NCBI RefSeq assembly: GCF_958450345.1
Contig: NC_088781.1
Location: 57,800,315-57,864,314 of the forward strand
From: Calliphora vicina
Lineage: Eukaryota; Arthropoda; Insecta; Diptera; Calliphoridae
Reading direction: 5' to 3'
Length of the DNA: 64,000 bases
The translations under genes were made by a program, and so were the position numbers. The notes beneath the pieces are model-generated. The model saw nothing but the letters and a program-made list of their open reading frames with translations. It was not told where the DNA came from and searched no databases. Positions 1 to 11,375 of the stretch are shown here, piece by piece. Every line of letters starts with the position of its first letter. Position 1 is the stretch's first letter.

Positions 1-379
1 TTAACATAATATAGTAGGTGCTTAGGAAATTAAGGCACATCTTCTTCATATGTTTCTTTTAAGGTGTCTTTAATATTTTGGGAATGTTTTAGGCCAATAT
101 ATTCGATATGAAAACATTGAGGAATACTATTTTTATTGCAATGAGCTTTTATATCATTGAATTTATGTGACGAAATTTTTAATTCTGTATTGTATAGCGG
201 AAGAGGTCCACGGACCGTAGAAGTATTTAAATCAATTCACATTTTTCCGTTCATCTAAAATAAAATGTATAAATTTCATTACAACATCGTTTGCTGTCTT
301 TTTCACCCCATAAAAAACACAATCCATAAACACTTAAATTGTAATACTAGTATTTTCTTGAATAAAACAGTGTAATATT
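1..379. other. AT-rich unassigned flank
   Basis: No gene, repeat boundary or RNA structure could be supported here. The segment ends where a B-family element begins. Confidence 0.5.
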
Positions 380-1090
380 TATTCCCTACACCACCATAGT
401 GGGGAGGGTATTATGCGTTTATGCAGATGTTTGTAACCCCCAACTTAAAGTATACCGATATTACACCGATCGACTCAGAATCACTTTCTGAGTCGATTAA
501 ACGATGTCCGTCCGTCTGGCTGGCTGTCCATGTGAAGCTTGTGCGCAGAGTACAGGTGGCAATTTTGCACATATACATAATTTTTTCGGCCCAAGGACGG
601 ATCCTATTGAAACTGGCTGAATTCGGTCCATTATTTCACCTAGCCCCCATACAAATTTCCTACCGAAATTGGACTTTATCGGTCATATATGTTTAATTTA
701 TAAGGATACATCCACAAATTTTGCTTCAAATAAGTTTTATATATACGGAATTCCTGTCACCAAATGTTATTGTGATTGGCCCAGAATTAGTTATAGCTCC
801 CATATAAGTTCCGTTTCCAAAAATCACTTTAACATGGATAAATCTCTTATAAATGTTGGTATAAACATAAAATTCAACATAAATAACTTTCATGTAAACG
901 TAATTCACACGACATAATTTCATGCTGATCGGTCCCATAATTGGTCATAGCTCCCATATAAGGCCCATTTCGAAAATCACTCAAAAATATAAATTATTGA
1001 AACTTTAAAAGAAAAATGATTTTGCTCTTTTTCTTAGTGTAGGGTATTATATGGTCGGGCTTGACCAACCATACTTTCTTACTTGTTTTA
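380..1090 (-). mobile_element. B-family GTCY short element, copy 1
   Basis: One end reads CCCTACACCACCATAGTGGG and the other is AGGGTATTATATGGTCGGGC followed by ACTTGTTTT. The same two ends, in reverse orientation, bound the copy at 21688-22422. The interior carries a short GTCC/GTCT/GGCT run at 505-529. Other interior marks are the phrases TAGCCCCCATACAAAT and GCTCCCATATAAG, shared with the copies near 9.8, 21.9, 36.3 and 39.7 kb. Terminal hairpins plus a GTCY core resemble mini-me/DINE-1-type elements of Diptera. No transposase is encoded, and the short reading frames inside recur in other copies only because the DNA is repeated. Confidence 0.7.
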
Positions 1091-1990
1091 CTATGAGGCA
1101 TATTCAAAACTTTTTGAAGGTCGAAACTAGCACATAAAAACAAAACATTTTCCCTGCTTTGTTTTTGTTCCTTCAAAAAAATTCTTAAACTTAAAATCTT
1201 CTGTTTGGATCTGACTGCTGTCTAAATTTTTTCCTTGATCACATTTAGTACATCAATCTTTTTGTATTTCAATTTCTTTTGATTTTCTCTCTAGTTCTTC
1301 GGCTACTCTTGCTTTCATTTACTGCCCCTTTTTGCTTTTATGTCGCTTACGTTATTTTTGCGGTAAAGCAAAAAGGTGAGTGTCGCTTACGATATAATTG
1401 AAATTGCGATAACTCTGTATATATAAACACTTAATTTTCATTATTTCGGGTGTTGATGCGCACGAAAGTTTTCTATCGATTTTCATTAAAAAGCCAATTT
1501 TTAAAAAAAATGTCGCTTATGTTATTTTTGCGGTTAGGGCTCGATATATTAAAGATTTCTAGAATTGATTTGTGGGCATATTTTTACTATTTCGTTTCAA
1601 ATTGTATTTATTATTGTTCTCTTTTAAATTTTAAGCTTTGTCTTAAGCCAATGTAAGCAAAAGAATGGTTTGAAATTTGTTTCAAATGCATTAAATCAGG
1701 TGTTTATTAACTATCCATTTTATGGTTATAAGTACGCCATGGCGTATAATTAATATTAAATTGATTCACTAGCAATTAAAAACCATCATACGACATGTGT
1801 TGCCACAGAAAACAATTAAAGCTTTCAATACATTATCATTTAAATTGAAAATGTACGATTACAATTCAGACTTCTTTAATTCCATATAATTTAAAAAAGA
1901 AAAAAACAAATACGAACAAAAAGAAACATATTGATAAATTTGAATTGTATTATAACAATTTCATTAAATTAAATAAACAATAATAATACA
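1091..1990. other. Unassigned stretch with spaced direct repeats
   Basis: A 25-bp motif starting TGTCGCTTACGTTATTTTTG occurs near 1340 and, with one change, near 1509. A shorter partial copy (GTGTCGCTTACGATAT) lies near 1378. No gene is recognisable. Confidence 0.4.
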
Positions 1991-2338
1991 CATATCGCTG
2001 ATTTGCTGCAACAACGTCATAATTCAAAAAAAGTCGTTTCGAGAAAAACGGCTTTGAATGTTTTATGACATTTTACTATTTCTTAAATAAATTTTCAATA
2101 AATCATGCGATTTCAGAAATAAAACCTGATTTAAATAGTAGATGTTATAATCTTTCTTAACTGTATTTAAACCAAATTTTTAATAGTCAAATATACGACA
2201 AAACATGAATTTTAATTTTGACAATAAAAAACTGATAAAACTATATGAAAGGCTAAAGAACGGCGCATATTTTGTATTACTCAGTTCAAAACACCCGGAT
2301 TTTGAGTTATGACGTTGTTGCAGCAAATGAGCGATATG
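1991..2338. mobile_element. MITE family O, copy 1
   Basis: The ends are inverted repeats of about 35 bp: CATATCGCTGATTTGCTGCA on the left and the complement of TGCAGCAAATGAGCGATATG on the right, both continuing into ACAACGTCATAA. A second copy in reverse orientation lies at 51240-51596 and shares the interior as well as the termini. There is no coding capacity. The TSD is ambiguous because the target is itself AT-rich and nearly palindromic. Confidence 0.8.
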
Positions 2339-2904
2339 TATGTGTGCAAGTGTTTGCATTTGTATTTATGAATTCTATATAAATAAATGTATATGTATAT
2401 ATGTATACAAGTGTTTGTATTTCTGAAAATATAATAAACACAATATTGTGATGTGTTCATCATGCATCATTGAAATTCCATTAATTGTTCTTGTTCAATT
2501 GCATTGTATTTTGTATTTATGTATGCCTGTATTCATATGTATATATGTGTGAGAAATCATGTTTATTAAAGAATAAATGATTGAGAATATTATTTTTTTT
2601 TTGTTTTATAAACTATAAATCAACATTAAAACTGTGCCAAAAAAAAGAAACAAAAATACTGTTGATGTATTGTTTATATACTGTAGTCAACTTTGTTTAT
2701 GTATTTCACATTAATAAAGTGAAATATAAATAGTTCATATTTAAACTTATTAATTTAGATAACAAATATGTTTAATGAAAAAAACTATCTATATTGCTTT
2801 AGGGTAAATAAACTCAAATAAATTTAAGCAAGTAAGTAAGAGTTGTGATGTTAGTTAATCCCGATATTTATTTTTTTCATTATTTGGTTCAGTGTAAATA
2901 CTTA
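2339..2904. other. AT-rich unassigned stretch
   Basis: Contains short TATA/TATG-rich runs (2340-2420, 2520-2560) and homopolymer tracts. No gene seen. Confidence 0.4.
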
Positions 2905-3430
2905 TCTCCGCCCAATTGCGGATAATAATTCGGACATTACCATCTATGATGGTGCCCGATTTATTATCTGCCTGTGGGAAGCATAGCTGAATGCTACCGG
3001 ACGCGTCACAGGTTGCGGATAGTGGTACGTCCCACAGATATGTGGGGTAGCTGCTTTATGCAGTCGCGGACAATCAGCGGTTTTGAGAGTAGAGTCTCAG
3101 AGGGATACCGGGTTGCACCGGTCTCCACCTAAATTCTGAGTGTCAATGATACTCGAAATGACATGGCGAGTCATTGGCGCCATCCAAAACCATTAGCTAC
3201 TGCAGGGTGTGCCGATTTGGTACAGCTGCAAGCGGGCGTCTGTTCTTGCATCAAGCGGCTCGCTATATAAATGTGTTCGGATGTTCTCCGTGCCTGTCTG
3301 GTAGGCTTAGCTAGCAGCCCTAGCACCAGTCTAGGATGCTTTAGCCCAATCCGCTAATCATCCGAAGCTTAAATGATTAATGAAACCGTAACGAATGATA
3401 CGGCCCTATGCTCCTTATAGGAACAACAGG
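2905..3430. other. GC-rich structured island, possible retroelement UTR or SINE-like repeat
   Basis: This block has markedly higher GC than its surroundings and many self-complementary segments. CTGTGGGA (2972) pairs with TCCCACAG (3030), enclosing an AGCAT/ATGCT hairpin. ACCGG/CCGGT closes a six-base loop near 3107, and ATGGC/GCCAT pairs near 3163-3183. It ends in GGAACAACAGGAATTAATAT followed by a TA run, as non-LTR retroelement tails often do. No long reading frame is present. It could be the untranslated part of a LINE, a SINE-like unit or a structured RNA. The clade is not recognised. Confidence 0.45.
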
Positions 3431-5084
3431 AATTAATATATATATAAATACTTATTTAAAATATTTAAAATTTTATACATCTATATGAAACTAGAAACAT
3501 TTTTTATCGAGCAGGCTATTCATTTTGCTTTTGAAAATGTAAAAACTAAAATTTTCATTGAACAAGAAAATATAATCGAGAAAAGGTGTTTGAAAGTTTT
3601 TTTTTGTCAATTTTTATAGAAGCAAGGAATTTCTAATTTTTTTACCTATCTAATTGATTATAAAGGTAAGGCAGATAGCTTCGGTGGTAAATTTGGCATA
3701 TAATTAATCGTCAACCTTTTCTTTTAGAATTTGTAATATTTGTCATAGCAATAAATCAAAATTGTATATCTAGGATAATACATAATTGCACAGGAAAATT
3801 AATCATTTGGGGAAAAACAGCAATCAAGAAACAAAATATTTCATTGATTCAAAATTTTAATCAAATACATCGAGAACGAAACATATTTTGGGAGTACAAA
3901 TATTCAAAATTTCAAAATTTAGAGTGGCTTCTTTACATCAAATATCTAATTTTCCATATTTCTAATTTTGACAAAGAAAAAATCAGATTTGATTCATTTA
4001 AAACTTAATCTCAAGTTACATTTTCACCTAATTAAACTTAACTCTGCTAGTTTTTTTTTAACATAATTTTAACGTAAAATAATCAAGTCACCTAATTTAA
4101 CTTAACTTTGCTAATTTCATTAATATAATTAACATAATTTTAACGTAATTTATTCAATTTTAGTAATTTAACATTTCTTAGTGTAATTTAACCCACATTT
4201 GATAATTTAAAATTTAATTAATTTTGGTTTAAATTTTTACTTTTGTTTTGTGATGGTCACCTAAATATGATATAATTTAAATTTTTACAACCTTTTGATA
4301 TTACAAATCTATCAGCTTTATGTTTAATTAGTTAAAGGAAATATCTATAAACTTTTAATTTTGAATTGCCAAACTCAAGCTCTACATCTTCCGGCACCTT
4401 CAGATACGAGTGTCAAGTTTAAGAGTAAGTAACAAAAATTAATATTAAATTTAACTAAATTAAACATACATATGAATATATAGTAAATTAATTAAAAAGA
4501 AAAGAAAAAAAATAATAATAATTTCTTATTTCAAAAGATTAATAATATATTGTTTCCATATGTCACATTATATTAAGGTGACCATATCTTGTCAATTTCT
4601 TCTTATATCATATCAATTTTGCATTTAATTTTGTTTGAATGTTTTGTTTACATTTTTTTTATTAATAAATTTGTATTGTGTAATTATGAAATTTTAAATA
4701 TTTGTGTGTACTAATTACGAAAGGTGAAGTTATAGCATGGAAATAGACTAGGTTATGGCAGATATTGGGCTGATATTAACGAGAAATTCGGCATGGTGGG
4801 TGGGTTAATAATTGAATAGAGGTTACCATCTCTCTATCAAAGGGTTCTCAATAATATTTATGCTTGTTTATTATTTAAAGTTATGATTTTTATTAGTTTT
4901 ATTTTACATGAGGAATCGCTTTCTGTAGAAATTGTGAAATTCTTTCTTGCTACCTAAAGTACAGTTTTCTGTTTTCGATTCGATTGTAACTCTGATTGGG
5001 CAAGAACACACCCCAACACAGAGCACGGCCGGTATTACTAGGTAGACCTTCCCAAAAGGAGATACACCTCGACAGAAGAATCGT
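3431..5084. other. AT-rich stretch with a local tandem duplication
   Basis: Roughly 60 bp beginning CACCTAATTAAACTTAACTC near 4025 is repeated in tandem near 4090, sharing TAACATAATTTTAACGTAA. The rest holds no recognisable gene or element boundary. Confidence 0.4.
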
Positions 5085-5665
5085 TACAGAGTGTTATATT
5101 TGGCTGTGCCGAATCTTGTATTCCAAACATCAATATGTGACAATGAAATGTTTTTCTGATATAGGGGTTATGGGTCAATTATGTATCCATCCTCACAAAA
5201 GTTGGTAGAACGATTTAGGTTTATATAAAACTTGTTTACGTCCAATTCCATCAGGATATTTGTTATAAGACAATTATGAATGTTCAAGTCATTTTCTAAA
5301 GTAGATTTTATATGATTTTATATAATTACAGAGTACTTAGAACTAAATTGCGCGAAATTTTATCTGGATTGCCGCATAATCAATATATTTATGACTGCTC
5401 AAACAGTTTTCCGGGGGGACATTTGTATGGGGGCTAGGTGAAATAATGGACCGATATAGCCCATTTTCAATACCAAACTAATTTGATCAACAGGGATCAG
5501 TTTTTTAAGAGACGGGTATAGCTAGATCGTCTAGAATCGTATGAGGATCCAGAAGATATTGTATGCTTATGTGGGTCTGTGACAAAAATTTTGATGTGAA
5601 ACAATCGGAATGACAAAATCAATTATTCCCCATCTTTACGGATGGTGGTTATAAAAAGTTAATTT
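5085..5665 (+). repeat. Degenerate A-like element
   Basis: Starts with AGAGTGTTATATTTGGCTGT and the hairpin-like GGCTGTGCC seen at the A-family end. It ends in GGTTATAAAAAGTTAA, close to the other A-family end. The interior shares GGGGGCTAGGTGAAATAATG with family B. The part from about 5510 resembles 61730-61870 (TATAGCTAGAT, CGGAATG, CAAAATCAATT), so this seems to be an old hybrid or a related family. Confidence 0.45.
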
Positions 5666-5884
5666 TTAATGATACCAATTTCGTCTTTTAAAGAATATAG
5701 ATGTTATAATTAAGGAAAATTTCTATTTTTGTAAAACATTGTACATTGATGCTTGGATTCCAAACCAATAAATGATTTTTGCGACTTTGTAAGGAAATTT
5801 TTTAAATTTTATTGGGGCACTTGAAATAAGGATGTGTTGGAAACATGGGCCAATACCACGTAAACAATTATGATGGCTGTTCCT

Positions 5885-7570
5885 AGATCTCAAAATACGC
5901 AATTGAATTGATCGTTGTGATAGACAGAAGAGATGAACCAGCAATCTGGGGTGGTAACATAGATTCCGATTATTACCTAGTTGTAGCAAAGGTACGTAAC
6001 ATTCAGTGTAGCACAGGCCGTATAAAACGGAACACATAGCATGAGTTTTCCACCAATTTATCACAATTACTCTGAATGAATACACCTCCCTCTGATGATA
6101 TTAGTGCACAGTGCAAACATGACAAAAAAAATCTACAGAAGTAATGAAAGCATGGGAGAATTATCGGAAAGTCAACAGAGAGGAAAAGTGACTACTCCGA
6201 TAAAATAATAGAACATCGGAATGCTCGGAAGATGCGAGTGGGAGGATATTGAGGTTTATACTAGTAGAAAAGGTGCCCGAAATGGTTTTCAAAAAGTTAA
6301 ACATCATACTGCCTTAAAAATAATAAGGCAGCTAGTTTCGATGGTCTACCGGTTGAGCTATTTAAGACTGGAGGAATGCACCAACTTATCTGCGCAATTT
6401 GGTTTAATAAAAGTATGCCTGATGATTGGAATTTCATCCTGTACATAAAGAGAGAGACATGTCAATGTGGCTTTAGGCCTGCTATATATAAAACTGACAA
6501 CTGATACTGCGGCAAATCCTGAAAAGGAACCACGAAAAACAAATACCGTCAATTATAAAGCAGCCTTCGACATATGATATGATATCGATATGATCAAAGC
6601 TATTTCAAACCACGACTGATCTTTGTGTCCCTTCAATATTAGTACGTCTATGCAGAATAACGCTGACCGACTCAAAAAATGGGGAAGGACCTCTCTAATC
6701 CATTTGATACGAAACAATGTCTCAGACAAGATGATAAACCTATTCAATATACTGCTGCAATGAATTTTATACAAAGCATCCAATGATACTGATTTGAACA
6801 TGCAGATGAAATTAGCATCATGGGGAGGAATAAACGAGGATAATTGGGGAGGAATAAACAGAGGAGAGACTGGCAGTTGCGAGATCTGCTCAGCTTGCCT
6901 GCTTTTACACAGGGCAAGTTTTCTTGCCGCAAGTCTGAGCTTATAGGAGAGAGAGGCAAGAAGAAAGAAGACATACATGCTTGTACTAGCAAGTCTCTTC
7001 AATTCACTTTTGTTTTCTCATTTTCACTATGGCGTCTATTAGGTTTTGACATACAAAATTGAACAGACTTGCTATGTGTAAACAGGCGAGCAAGTTTAAA
7101 AGAGAATCGAAGAGACTTGCTTCAAGTAAACTTGCTGTGTGTAAAAGCGACCTTCAAAATTAAATGAAGAACAATATTAGCAAACATGTGCTACTTTTGG
7201 GCTACATAAACAGCTCCAAAACAAAGCCATCTCCCGAGGAACTAAAACTACGCTCTACAAAACGATTATAAGTAATACCTGTGTTTTTTATGGCGCTGAA
7301 ACTTAGGCAAGCTAACGAAGCTATATTAGGAGTTTCCGAGGGAGAGAGAGATTCGTTTGATAATCTTCGGACCTCTATGCGTGAACGAAAATTATCGACG
7401 ACGAATGAATAGTGGGATAAGTGAGCTCTTTTCCTATATCGATATAGTTGCGCTGCCTGGGCCATATACTACGAATGGATAACAACGATTTCAAGTTACT
7501 ACGCAGAAGGTTAAAGAACAAGTACAAGAATGTCTAATGAAATTGGAGGTCACGAGCACAACTCCGAAGC
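5885..7570 (+). pseudogene. RTE-like non-LTR retrotransposon (EN-RT) pseudogene
   Basis: Successive fragments, in several frames, match a LINE polyprotein in the correct order. SDYYLVVAKVR (about 5964) fits the end of the AP-type endonuclease. SFDGLPVELFKTGG (6335) and CQCGFRP (6460) are RT fingers/palm motifs. GKDLSNPFDTKQCLRQDDK (6682) precedes the active-site strand, where the usual YADD reads HADE in HADEISIMGRNKR (6799). QLQNKAISRGTKTTLYKTII (7211) and FGPLCVNENYRRRMNS (about 7358) are RT thumb/C-terminal pieces. Frameshifts, stops and a MITE insertion (about 6901-7149) break the gene. The clade (RTE/BovB-like) is inferred from the motif style. A long minus-strand frame at 5723-6085 is an antisense shadow. 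Confidence 0.8.
6901..7149. mobile_element. Short TIR element (MITE) inside the LINE relic
   Basis: Imperfect inverted ends: GCTTTTACACAGGGCAAG on the left and, on the right, the complement of CTTGCTGTGTGTAAAAGC. Pairing continues inward through AAGTTT.CTTG..GCAAG. It interrupts the RT between the HADE active-site region and the thumb. The interior has no coding capacity. No clear TSD could be fixed. Confidence 0.7.
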
Positions 7571-8222
7571 GTATGGAGTTTTACTTTAAACACGGCTAAA
7601 GACCTTTTAAGCTTGTAATTAGCCATATAAGTAAGTTATTTAATTGTAATAGCACTCTGTATAACATAAATAGCTTTAAACCAAACCATTTAAGATACAA
7701 CGTTTTAAACTCATTATATTTTAGTAACATTTATCAACTGATTTAAAACACTAAAATACCCTTAAGTACTTTTCAATAATTTCTATTATACATTAATTTT
7801 ATAATGAATAATATCTCTACTTTCAACGAGCATAAAACTAATTTAATTATTTTCATTTCACTCAAACACTTCTCTTCTCATTTGAATTTTACCACTTCTA
7901 AACACCCCAGTCAGTCAGCCTCGTTCTACTTTTTTCACTACTTCAATATGAAACTTACGAATATTGTGAGTGTAATTGTTTAGTCTTTGTTGTCCTTCAA
8001 CTCGACAACAATACACACATACAAATATTTATTTCAAAACAATTTTAATTTCATCAACTCTTTTAAACTAATTATGTTTGTAAAGTCATTCATTCATTAC
8101 TTTTTTAAAATATGCAATACTTTCGCTTTCGTTTCATTTTTCAAAACTACAATAAAAGAAGATTTTGTTAATGCTGTCCTCCCCTAATACCTTTATTCGC
8201 ACAGAAAGAGAAATCTTCTAAA
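7571..8222. other. AT-rich unassigned stretch
   Basis: Follows the LINE relic and may include its 3' untranslated tail. No gene or boundary is supported. Confidence 0.4.
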
Positions 8223-8557
8223 CACAGAGAAAAATTATGGTTCGGCTTGGTTACGACAACTAAACTGTGTTCTTTGTAACAATATAGTTTTATTTGCATA
8301 ATATCTTTAGACTTGCTAAAGATAACAGCAATAAATTTCAGTGAATTTATCAATAATATTTAAATTGGGAATTTCTCACATTAATTCCTGCAATTTAAAC
8401 AAATAGATATCCATCAGTGCTAAGTTACTTATGGAGTAAAAATATCATAATATGATATTATAATGATCATAATATGTTTTGACTACAATCATAAATCTTA
8501 TCATAATATGTTGTTCTTAGATTATGTTTACCACAACCATATTTTTTCTCTGCGTGT
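8223..8557. mobile_element. TIR element with CACAGAGAAAAA ends
   Basis: CACAGAGAAAAATTATGGTT at the left faces AACCATATTTTTTCTCTGCG at the right, an inverted pair of about 20 bp. The middle carries repeated ATCATAATATG words in both orientations. No coding capacity was seen and the TSD is unclear. Confidence 0.55.
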
Positions 8558-9061
8558 GAATTTAGTTTCAGCATTATAATTTTCATATTTAAATTAGATA
8601 GATAAAGTGATATAAAGTTTGTGGTTAGGGGTGACAAATATAAAGTGATACAACATATAAAGTGATATATATTTTTAAAGCTTATCAATGACAAATTTAT
8701 TTAAATATTCATATGAATTTAGTAAGACAGTTTTCAAATTGAAAGTTTTCGTTATGAAGTAATCTCTGAAAAACCTGTATATAATTATCTTGATGTGTAA
8801 ATTTTCTTAAGGTAAATTTGCACATTGGTATAAAATTATTTTCCAGATATTGACAATGTATAAAATAAGAATATGAAACTATCACTGCAATTATGTATAT
8901 CTACTGTTCGAATAATAACTGTGCGACTACAACTTGCTGTCAAAGTAAGTAGTCTAACTATTTATCGGAGTTGCTCAGTATATTTCAGAGAAATTAGCAG
9001 GTTTGGCAATGGTTATAGTTTGGTGAAAAATATGTCTTTTTGTCGTTCATAAACATACTTA
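8558..9061. other. AT-rich unassigned stretch
   Basis: No gene, element end or RNA structure could be supported. Confidence 0.4.
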
Positions 9062-9100
9062 TTTCATTTTCCTATGCACTATCTTCATAGGAAAATGAAA
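9062..9100. repeat. Perfect 15-bp hairpin
   Basis: TTTCATTTTCCTATG and its exact reverse complement CATAGGAAAATGAAA flank a 9-base loop. It lies 13 bp outside the left end of the element at 9113. It may be a relic of a tiny foldback or a target hotspot; the function is unknown. Confidence 0.7.
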
Positions 9101-9112
9101 AACGTGCCATTA

Positions 9113-10649
9113 CACTATAGGTTAAACGGCTACCAAAACTGTGCTAAAGTCCAATTTTTCAAATGCAAATATTGCACTTCTTTTAATGCCATTTTGTAAC
9201 CAATACTCCAAATTAACTAAGTCAGCTTTTTGTTTTTGGTAAATATTAAATTCCATTTGACAACACGCAGTCAAAGACATTGCATCGTAATTACTTAATA
9301 AATTTTGTTGAAAAGCCTGTATTGGTTTCAAATATTCAATTGCATGTTTAAATAATTTCGCGATTTATAAATAAGAAAGTGAAAATGGAGAACAATAAAC
9401 TAAGTAAGTAAGTAATGTTTTTTGTTAAAATATGTGATAAAATTGTTTAACTTGCTTGAAATAAATCCACTTTTTTAACATAACCTTAAAAGAGCTGCGA
9501 TTGTTTTCAAAATGAAACTTCGTGGAAGCTTTTAAAATTTCAAGGTTCGGCAGATTAAATGAAATCAGAAATGAATATATTGAAATGTTACAAACCGATT
9601 TCGAATAATACTATCTTTTTAGGTTATTGTTTAAAATTTGGCTTAACGAAAATTCAAAAAAAGGAAAATTTTATGCCGTTTTCAAACATGTAGTGGACAA
9701 AATTGAAGTAAACATATTTTCAGATGAAGTGGAGAAGCATATAACGAAAACAATAAATTTGTTATACCCTACACCACCATATACCACATAGCCCCCATAC
9801 AAATTTCCTCCCGTAATTGGACTTTATCGGTCATAAATGTTTAATTTATATAGGTATATACACAAATTTTGCTCCAAATAAATTTTATATATACGGAATT
9901 CATGTCAGCTAATTTTATGATGATCGGTCCTTAATTAGTCATAGCTCCCATATAATACCCGCTTCCGAAAATAACTTTAACGTGCATAAATCTCTTAAAA
10001 ATTTTGGTATACACATAAAATTCAACAGAAAATTCAACTCTCATAAAGAAAATAATAATTGGTCATAGCTCCCATATAACCCACTTCCGAACATCACTCA
10101 CGAATAAAAATTATTGAAATTTTAAAAGCTATTTTACTTCATATTGCTGACAAATTTTTGAGATTCAAAAAGACGCTGTAATGGAGGCGGAGAAGACATA
10201 TTTTTTAAGCTCATAATTAGTTGTTGTACCTAGTTGTACCTCAGATCCGTTAATTTCCACATCATTTTTAGATAGGCGCTTACAAAACCGGAAACGTTCC
10301 ATACTTCTACCAGAAGTAATTCAACTGTTATGTTGCAGTGAACCCATGGAAGAATTTCACTTTAGCCACCAATACAATGAATTTAATGAAAGCGAAGAGG
10401 ATTTAAATTTACAAAATGTATTAGATTTAAGATATTACTAAAAGTTTTAGTATAATAAAATAAATTAATGTATTAAGTTTGCATTAATGATTGTAAATGG
10501 GTTAATTTTTGGTCGTTAGTGGGTTAAATTCCATTTTTTTAATAGAATTATTCTTACTTTCGAAATTCTTTAAGGTTTTTGTTTGAATACCATGATTTTG
10601 TAGTCGTTATTAATTTAGCACAGAAAAAGTAGTCATTTAACCTATAGTG
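9113..10649. mobile_element. DNA transposon with CACTATAGG TIRs and 5-bp TSD
   Basis: The left end CACTATAGGTTAAACGGCTA and the complement of the right end (CACTATAGGTTAAATGACTA) match over about 30 bp. Both sides are flanked by CATTA (9108-9112 and 10650-10654), a 5-bp TSD. Near the right end on the plus strand, 10240-10440 reads as an open tail with DRRLQNRKRSILLPEV and an acidic NESEEDLNLQN segment ending in a stop. This vaguely recalls transposase C-termini but is not assigned. A B-family fragment (9762-10135) is inserted. A 5-bp TSD with CACTA-like ends does not fit my expectation for hAT (8 bp) or Tc1/mariner (TA), so the superfamily is left open. Confidence 0.75.
9762..10135 (-). mobile_element. 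B-family fragment, copy 3
   Basis: Begins TATACCCTACACCACCATAT, then continues at once with the TAGCCCCCATACAAAT interior, so the GTCY segment is missing. It ends before the GTCGGGCTTGACC end. It lies inside the 9113-10649 transposon and is therefore younger than it. Confidence 0.7.
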
Positions 10650-10824
10650 CATTAGCTAGTTAACCGTTAAATCACTAATGAGTAGATGCAGATGCCAATC
10701 TAAAAATAAAATTTATGACCAAAATGTTAGTATTTTTCTGTAGCTTCAGTACCGATTATATAACCTGATGTATATAAATTTATATAAATTTCTTCCTATA
10801 GCGACGCCGCACAGTGGGAGAACT
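10650..10824. other. Short spacer
   Basis: Begins with the right-hand CATTA duplication. GCACAGTGGGAG near 10809 resembles the CACAGTG words at 32.9 and 33.8 kb but has no partner found here. Confidence 0.35.
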
Positions 10825-11375
10825 GAGAAAAAAATGTTTTATGTTTTTTACCTACCTTGGTCTGATTTATAGCTAACAACGGATCCATATCTTTCTCGAT
10901 TTTCTTGAAGTATCTTTTTTTGAATTAACAACAAATTTATTAATAACCGTAAGAAAAAACCGTTTAAAAAACTTGACTGACTCAAAACTTATGTGTATTC
11001 AAACTTAAAAAAATAAAAAAGTCGTTTTTTCGAAAAAGTACTTACATTAATTTTAAATTGTACAGAACATAAGAAAAATATAAATAATGTATATATATTT
11101 TTCTGCAGGATAACATCTCAGGAAATATTACAAAAGCAAAATAATGTCAAAATTCGTATTAGTGCGTGGTCCAGAGCCTTCCGAAGTAGACGTATTTTTT
11201 TATATAAATTTCAAATTTAGACAACATGTTCTCTAATCGCATAGCTGCTTTCAAAAAATTAAGACCTGTTTTGTATCCCAATATGTACTTCAAGGAAAGA
11301 ATTGAATCCGTTATTAGCAAAAAAGCAGACCAGGGTAGGTAAAAAACATAAAATTTTACTTTTCAAATGCGAATA
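10825..11375. repeat. Inverted-repeat (foldback-like) element
   Basis: The arm near 10825-10930 (CCTACCTTGGTCTG, CTAACAACGGATCC, CTTGAAGTA) is inverted at 11275-11365 (TACTTCAAGG, GAATCCGTTATTAG, CAGACCAGGGTAGG). The arms are about 90 bp and diverged. Both continue outward into AAAACATAAAA-type sequence. No coding content. Confidence 0.6.

Noticed and set aside
421..938. Overlapping small frames at the left end
   Set aside because: They lie inside a B-family element, and equivalent frames recur at 21.8-22.1 and 36.1 kb because the element repeats.
5723..6085. 120-codon minus-strand frame
   Set aside because: Opposite strand of the LINE endonuclease end (plus-strand SDYYLVVAKVR).
6553..7002. 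149-codon minus-strand frame
   Set aside because: Spans the LINE RT palm and the MITE on the antisense strand; composition explained by these.
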